This document shows positions 22,004 through 26,028 of a stretch of 26,028 nucleotides of DNA, in pieces. This DNA comes from Elusimicrobiota bacterium (GTDB taxonomy: Bacteria > Elusimicrobiota > Elusimicrobia > Elusimicrobiales > UBA9959). Location: positions 18,446 to 44,473 of the forward strand of contig DMES01000011.1 in NCBI GenBank assembly GCA_003450815.1. Direction: 5' to 3'. The notes under the pieces were generated by a model that was not told the DNA's origin, made no database searches, and worked only from the letters and a program-made list of their open reading frames with translations. How positions within the stretch are numbered: the first letter of the stretch is position 1; each line of letters starts with the position of its first letter. A program made the translations under genes and the position numbers.

Positions 22004-23227
22004 TTAAAGCCAGCGGGAGGGGGAGTAATGGCCGAAAAACTGGCGGCAGATAGCCTGCCAGAAGATCTGGCGGCCCCAGTTCAGTGGGGAGTATAAACGC
22101 ATAAAGGAAAAAACATCGCGGATGATGGCCAGCCTGTCGGCGGGTTTGTGCTTTTTCAGCTCTCCGCGAAAATCAGCCTCGTGCGGACGCCCGAAAAGTA
22201 TCTTCAGCGGATTCCACTGGTCCGAACACCGCCGTACCTCGGAAGAAATCATTGACCTGTAAATTTTTTGTATGTCACCGTTGTATCTGAAAGCCTCAAC
22301 AGCCGCCTCGCCTGCGATAGCCCCCGAGTGCAGAGCAACGCTCATCCCCTCGGCTATCATGTTAAAAAACCCCGCCGACTGTCCCGTTATTATCACCGAA
22401 CCCTTGCCGAAAACATAGCGGTTTATAAGCGAAGGCCCGAAATTAGCCGTAACTATCTCAGTATCCTCTCCGGGCCCAAGCTTCACATTGTGTTTCTTTT
22501 CCAGATAATCCAGCACACGCCCGTGCCGGGCGTCAAAATTATCACCGCGCAAAAAACCCACTCCCACTATCTGCCTGCCATCCCGCGCGTGGCTCCAGGT
22601 ATAATGACCAAGTTCTGGATGGAACCAGAAATGAAAATAATCATCGTCAAGCGGACAGTCCGTTACCGCATGAAATTTCTGCCCTACGACAAACCAGGGG
22701 ATCTGCTGCGGATAATTCGGATATACCGCCTTTACAACAGCAAGCCCGGGTCCCTCCGCCCCTATAACATAACGCGCCTGATAACGCAAAACCCGCGAGT
22801 CTTTTTCGGCGGTCACCTCCACCCGCGCGCCATTATCCACAAGGCCGGTGAATTCCGTCCCGTCATGTACCTCAGCTCCACTACGTTTCATAGCCCAGGC
22901 ATCCGCCGGCTTACGGTGAAGGTGCGGAGTTGGGCCCCCGTCAAAGCCCATAACAACCGATTTCATACTGGGGAAATGAAAAGTGACACCCCGACAATAA
23001 GCCGGCTCGTGCAGTATTTCTTTCGGGAGGGGGCCAAAATTCTCTATCAGGAACCTGTGGCCGCGCGGCGACAGGATGCCGCTGCACGGTTTATGACGTG
23101 GAAGTTGTTTTTTTTCAAGGACAATTGCTTCGTAACCGGCGTCAGTCAGTCGTTTGGCGCAAGCGGCCGCGGCCGGCCCGGAGCCGACTATAATAGCATC
23201 CGTTTTTCTGATATTAAACTCCGTCAC
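22004..23227 (-). CDS. Geranylgeranyl-reductase-family FAD-dependent oxidoreductase
   Basis: A 407-aa flavoprotein of the geranylgeranyl reductase / PHBH-like superfamily; members saturate isoprenoid chains or other hydrophobic substrates. The FAD-binding dinucleotide motif VGSGPAAAACA lies at about 14-24. PRHKPCSG (43-50) supplies the Cys-Ser-Gly motif typical of GGR enzymes, LHRKPAD is at 103-109 and GAEGPG at 156-161. The second FAD motif, normally GDAAGF, reads GQSAGF (282-287), so the usual ribityl-contacting Asp is missing. The start is GTG, overlapping the upstream stop as GTGA, so translation is coupled to the 4Fe-4S protein. That partner may deliver the reducing electrons. The physiological substrate (lipid or quinone) is unknown. 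Confidence 0.8.
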   Translation of the reverse strand: MTEFNIRKTDAIIVGSGPAAAACAKRLTDAGYEAIVLEKKQLPRHKPCSGILSPRGHRFLIENFGPLPKEILHEPAYCRGVTFHFPSMKSVVMGFDGGPTPHLHRKPADAWAMKRSGAEVHDGTEFTGLVDNGARVEVTAEKDSRVLRYQARYVIGAEGPGLAVVKAVYPNYPQQIPWFVVGQKFHAVTDCPLDDDYFHFWFHPELGHYTWSHARDGRQIVGVGFLRGDNFDARHGRVLDYLEKKHNVKLGPGEDTEIVTANFGPSLINRYVFGKGSVIITGQSAGFFNMIAEGMSVALHSGAIAGEAAVEAFRYNGDIQKIYRSMISSEVRRCSDQWNPLKILFGRPHEADFRGELKKHKPADRLAIIRDVFSFMRLYSPLNWGRQIFWQAICRQFFGHYSPSRWL

Positions 23228-24216
23228 CGCAGTTCCGAAACATGGATGACATTGACCGGCGAGAGATTTTTGAAAATCCCCATGTCTTCAACGGACTCAA
23301 CTACAACCCGGTCCACCTTGCGCCTGTCCAGTATCCAACGGACCTGCTCGGAGCTGTCTACCCGGCTGGAGCAGCCGCGCTGCTTCTGCGGCTCAGTTGC
23401 GCCCACAGGTATGGCCGCCCGCTGAAGGCTGGTGCTCATGGTGCAACCTGCCTGAAGACGCACGCTGTCATAAAATTTAACCAGTCGCTTATAATCCGAA
23501 TGATAGCCCCGGGCTTCTATCACATAAAGATCTCCGGGCTTCAAAGCTTTTGCTATTTCAGGCAGCCTCAGGAGAGCTTCGCCAAGGCCGATAACTTTTT
23601 TTTCCGGAAACCAGGCTCTTAGATAGCGGTGCAAAAAACCTTCGGCAACAACAAATTCCGTAACGCCTGACATAGCACTGGCAAGCTTTTCAAGCTGTTT
23701 CGGCTCCGGCCTTACACCGGCCTCAATATCAGCCGCGATATCGGAAATATCGTCGTCAGCGGACGGTAAGGCATTATCCTGTTCAAGTAGCCGCGTTATG
23801 CCCTGGAAAATTTGTTCGTTTTTACGCACGGCCATACCGGGAAGGAATACTTTGCTTCCCGAGAATGCTTTCCTGAAGGTTGTGCCGGTGGCGGCGCGCT
23901 CCGAGCGGGGGGGAGCGTTTTTAACATTAAGCAGCGCGCGGAGTTCCGTTGTAAGGCCCACCGTATCTAGCTCAACAGGGCAGACCGAACCGCAGGCCCC
24001 GCACAGTACGCAGGCGTTAAGGGAATCCCGCAGCTCCTCCGGCGAACTGCCGTTCTGAAGCGCACGCGTGCGGCCGCAGACAGTAAGCATAACATCGCGG
24101 GTCTGGCGCCAGACCGGGCAGGAAAGCAGGCAGACCCCGCAGCCGGTGCAAGTTTCATATCGGGATTTTATCCCTTCAGTAACCATTGGCATATCGGTTT
24201 TGTTCATATTTTTCAA
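23224..24216 (-). CDS. Two-[4Fe-4S] electron-transfer protein (HdrD/GlpC/GlcF-like)
   Basis: A 330-aa ferredoxin-like subunit. Cluster ligands are C23-x2-C26-x2-C29-x3-C33-Pro and C69-x2-C72-x2-C75-x3-C79-Pro, the dicluster pattern of GlpC, GlcF and HdrC/D. The C-terminal 200 residues sit where these families carry CCG domains, but no CCG motif is present. Only scattered Cys and His remain (ARGYHSDY, AGCTMS, GCSSR), so it is probably a degenerate or distinct domain. The first possible start is TTG 24216, overlapping the upstream stop (TTGA); ATG 24207 three codons later is an alternative. It sits between two flavoproteins in a coupled operon and presumably moves electrons between them. Confidence 0.82.
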   Translation of the reverse strand: MKNMNKTDMPMVTEGIKSRYETCTGCGVCLLSCPVWRQTRDVMLTVCGRTRALQNGSSPEELRDSLNACVLCGACGSVCPVELDTVGLTTELRALLNVKNAPPRSERAATGTTFRKAFSGSKVFLPGMAVRKNEQIFQGITRLLEQDNALPSADDDISDIAADIEAGVRPEPKQLEKLASAMSGVTEFVVAEGFLHRYLRAWFPEKKVIGLGEALLRLPEIAKALKPGDLYVIEARGYHSDYKRLVKFYDSVRLQAGCTMSTSLQRAAIPVGATEPQKQRGCSSRVDSSEQVRWILDRRKVDRVVVESVEDMGIFKNLSPVNVIHVSELR

Positions 24217-25766
24217 AAGAGCACATCCGGGTTAAGTATCATGGCAGGATCGGCCGCGCGCTTCATAGCCAGGTGCTTGTCCACCACTGCGTCGCCGAAA
24301 GCCCGCCGCACATAGCCCTTCATCATGCCGCCGAAACGGTAATAGCTGGTTTTCATATCCACGCCTATGTCGTAGATCTCGTTCTTGAAAGACTGGAGAT
24401 AATCCCGGCTGTACGGCGTGTCGCCGAGTATAGGCTCAAACTCACAGCCGTAGGCGAAGTCCGTAGCGTCGGGCGGTACGCAGGAAAGCTCGTAACGCTC
24501 CCGCTTCCCCAAAAGTTTTATGCCCACGCAATATAATGTATAGCGCGGAAAATATTTTTTACACACCTTATTCCCTCGCTCAATAGCCTCAACGAATTTT
24601 TCGGCGCTGAGCGCGAGGTCCGGAATGACCATTTTTCGCCCGCCCCAGAACTTCCACACCGAGTTGCTGAACACCACCGCCCTGTCCACGATCTTTCCTT
24701 TCTCCATGTGATGGCTGGGGTTAAACGCTGGTTCAAGCGTAATTTTGCGGCGCAGAAGGTAAAACGCCTCGCCAAGACGCCAGGGCCGCAGCGCGTAATG
24801 CCAGGCCATGCGCAGCGCAAATCCAAATTCTCCGTGGCCGCGGATACGGCTTCTCCATTTTTCAAAAAAAGCGCGTTCGCGTTCGTCGGAGTCAAAAGCC
24901 ACCAGCAGGTTTACGGCTTTATCCAGCACCGTAAGTATACCGCAATAATCAGCCGCATCCCCGCGCACCAGCAGCTGCAAATCTTCCATGGCCAGCCGGA
25001 GAGACCCATAGTAAAAATAATGCATCGTTATATGGGTAAATTTGCGTATACGAAGTACCGCTTCCGTGATAATGCCGAATTGCCCATAGCCTAGCAGCAC
25101 CCGCTCGAAAAGTTCCGGATTAACGGTTTCGGAGCATTCCTTTATTTCCCCAGTGGGCGTAACCACCTGAAGCCAAACCGCCTGGTCGGCGCTGCAGCCA
25201 AGCCGGGGAGAATTGATGTCTATGCCTCCCACTGAGAGGGTACCACCAACCGACGCCGTCATATTGAGGGGAGCGGATAAATAATCAAGCCCGTCCCTGC
25301 GCAGCGTTTCAGCAAGAGTATGCCAATAAATCCCGGCCTGAGTCCGTACTGTCATCTTTTCAGCATCCGTTGAAATAACCTTGTTCATGCCGCGCATATC
25401 CAACAGAAGGCCGCCGAAGGCCACGGATTCGCCTTCGGTGGTAAGCCCGCCGCCTTTCACAGTAACGGGCACCCTGTACGCCTGCGCCGCTTTAAGTATT
25501 TCGGCTATCTGCTGCGCGGACACGGCTATTACAACGCCGTGCGGCAGACCGGAGGCCAGGCCCCCGCTGTCAGTGGCATACACAAGGCAAGTCTGGCGTT
25601 TTTCGCAAATTTCAATATTTTTATAGCGCAATGAAGCGACAAACACGTCCCAGCCGCTGCCGTCCCATCTGGCAGGATTGGTTTGCTGGCGCGGAATTCC
25701 TTTAAGGGAATCCTGCGCCATTTCATCGGGAGAACCGGTTTTCGGAACATTGAGTATGGTATTCAA
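24213..25766 (-). CDS. PCMH-type FAD-linked oxidoreductase (GlcD / cytokinin-dehydrogenase-like)
   Basis: A soluble flavoprotein of the FAD_binding_4 fold. The FAD-binding region includes VTVKGGGLTTEGES (about 101-114), SVGGTLSVGGIDINSPRLGC and YGQFGIITEAVLRI, an order close to cytokinin dehydrogenases and GlcD. The usual RGxGHS flavin-linking His is replaced (GGGLTT), so FAD should be non-covalent. The C-terminus ends DPAMILNPDVLF, typical of the fold. The frame is open to 25841, but TTG 25766 is preferred: it has AAGGAG six bases upstream and a promoter just beyond, and the extra 25 residues are low-complexity hydrophobic. This gives 517 aa. It heads the three-gene operon and its substrate is unknown. 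Confidence 0.85.
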   Translation of the reverse strand: MNTILNVPKTGSPDEMAQDSLKGIPRQQTNPARWDGSGWDVFVASLRYKNIEICEKRQTCLVYATDSGGLASGLPHGVVIAVSAQQIAEILKAAQAYRVPVTVKGGGLTTEGESVAFGGLLLDMRGMNKVISTDAEKMTVRTQAGIYWHTLAETLRRDGLDYLSAPLNMTASVGGTLSVGGIDINSPRLGCSADQAVWLQVVTPTGEIKECSETVNPELFERVLLGYGQFGIITEAVLRIRKFTHITMHYFYYGSLRLAMEDLQLLVRGDAADYCGILTVLDKAVNLLVAFDSDERERAFFEKWRSRIRGHGEFGFALRMAWHYALRPWRLGEAFYLLRRKITLEPAFNPSHHMEKGKIVDRAVVFSNSVWKFWGGRKMVIPDLALSAEKFVEAIERGNKVCKKYFPRYTLYCVGIKLLGKRERYELSCVPPDATDFAYGCEFEPILGDTPYSRDYLQSFKNEIYDIGVDMKTSYYRFGGMMKGYVRRAFGDAVVDKHLAMKRAADPAMILNPDVLF

Positions 25767-25772
25767 AAGAGA

Positions 25773-25822
25773 CTCCTTATAATTTATTGAAATACTATAC
25801 TCGAAGCCGATTAGTATGTCAA
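25773..25822 (-). promoter_or_regulatory. Sigma-70 promoter and ribosome site of the redox operon
   Basis: On the - strand a consensus -35 TTGACA (25822-25817) is followed by a 17-nt spacer and the -10 TATAGT (25799-25794). Transcription should start near 25787, giving a leader of about 20 nt with AAGGAG (25778-25773) before the TTG start. This is the best promoter match in the window. No operator or riboswitch fits in so short a leader. Confidence 0.8.
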
Positions 25823-25823
25823 T

Positions 25824-25864
25824 AAAAAAAAAGCTAAACAACGCGACAGACCCTTGTCGCGTTG
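25824..25864 (-). terminator. Hairpin with T-run upstream of the redox operon promoter
   Basis: CAACGCGACA (25839-25848) pairs perfectly with TGTCGCGTTG (25855-25864) across a 6-nt loop. On the - strand the stem is followed by TTTAGC and nine T (25832-25824). It fits an intrinsic terminator for a - strand transcript arriving from beyond the window and sits just outside the -35 box. Confidence 0.6.
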
Positions 25865-26028
25865 GTCTGCTATACTATTTTACCGAAAAGATTAAATACC
25901 TGGTAGGTGGCGTATCGGGACCTATAGTCTTCAGACGGCCAGCCAGAAGTGAATTTTTTAGGTCCAAGGGATAAGCGTTAGAATCCCGAAAATTACGGAG
26001 GTTAATTAGGGGGCACTGAAAAAGTCAT
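25865..26028 (+). other. Right-edge non-coding segment, possible start of a + strand transcript
   Basis: No open frame or known RNA family was recognised in the last 164 nt. An extended -10 (TGC-TATACT, ending 25876) has no clear -35. Downstream, GGACCTA pairs with TAGGTCC about 35 nt later around an AGTCTTC...CCAGAAGT region. A GGAGG occurs near the edge without a start codon close behind. It may be a leader or a small RNA whose remainder lies outside. Confidence 0.3.

Noticed and set aside
21802..22053. 83-codon + strand frame over the 22-bp inverted repeat
   Set aside because: Runs through both arms of the repeat and into the 3' end of the GGR-like gene; no family resemblance.
22268..23425. 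385-codon + strand frame opposite the GGR-like gene
   Set aside because: Long only because the opposite gene is GC-rich; rich in Arg/His/Thr with no fold signature, while the - strand has clear FAD motifs.
25767..25841. Longer N-terminus for the FAD oxidoreductase from 25841
   Set aside because: It would cover the consensus promoter and the ribosome site, and encodes a low-complexity hydrophobic stretch absent from the family.
25880..26000. c-di-GMP (GEMM) riboswitch suggested by GGTAGGTGGCG
   Set aside because: Only a short GGTAGGTxGCG resemblance; the rest of the GEMM consensus is not found.

Overview
The window is about 26 kb of roughly 50-55 % GC bacterial chromosome. It opens inside a division and cell-wall (dcw) cluster, and all genes up to 18.57 kb are on the + strand. 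From there to the right edge every gene is on the - strand. MurE carries the meso-diaminopimelate DNPR motif, so the peptidoglycan is DAP type. The gene order, the unusual intergenic repeats and the paired secreted clostripain-like proteases suggest an uncultured Elusimicrobiota-like lineage or another deep Gram-negative phylum. That placement is an impression from family resemblance; no rRNA gene is present to confirm it.

Region 1 (1-9.9 kb) reads ftsI (5'-truncated by the window edge), murE, a stand-alone CheY-like receiver, murF, mraY, murD, ftsW and murG. Together these make UDP-MurNAc-pentapeptide, lipid I and lipid II, and the septal polymerase/transpeptidase pair. Region 2 (9.9-12.3 kb) has an Ldh_2-type 2-hydroxyacid dehydrogenase where murC would often follow murG, then an unrecognised polytopic membrane protein. 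Region 3 (12.3-13.6 kb) is a gene-poor patch with a 358-bp MITE-like element bounded by perfect 22-bp inverted repeats, followed by an AT-richer zinc-ribbon membrane protein.

Region 4 (13.6-18.6 kb) is a tightly overlapping four-gene operon: a DUF4178 membrane protein, a spermidine-synthase-like protein fused to a membrane segment and a novel C-terminal region, a FemAB-like peptidyltransferase, and a double-DUF350 membrane protein. DUF4178, DUF350 and SpeE also sit together in mycobacteria, so this looks like a local version of a polyamine/envelope module with a peptidoglycan-bridge enzyme added. Region 5 (18.7-21.5 kb) holds two tandem paralogous secreted C11 (clostripain) proteases, separated from region 4 by a convergent group of hairpins. 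Region 6 (22.0-25.8 kb) is a three-gene redox operon read right to left: a PCMH-type FAD oxidoreductase, a two-cluster 4Fe-4S protein and a geranylgeranyl-reductase-like flavoprotein. The junctions overlap by a few bases, and a near-consensus sigma-70 promoter lies upstream.

The most unusual signal is not a gene. Almost every long spacer between co-directional genes from mraY to the DUF4178 gene holds a hairpin built from a 7-8-nt word repeated with small variations on one arm and as its complement on the other. The word differs between most spacers (GTAxGCT, GTAAAAT, GGTTCAC, GCTGAAG, GGGGAATG), but the architecture is the same. One spacer also has five tandem copies of a CTTGTGA heptamer directly before ftsW. 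Several of the genes behind these spacers lack a Shine-Dalgarno sequence. This looks like a class of word-repeat intergenic hairpins whose origin and role the window does not explain.
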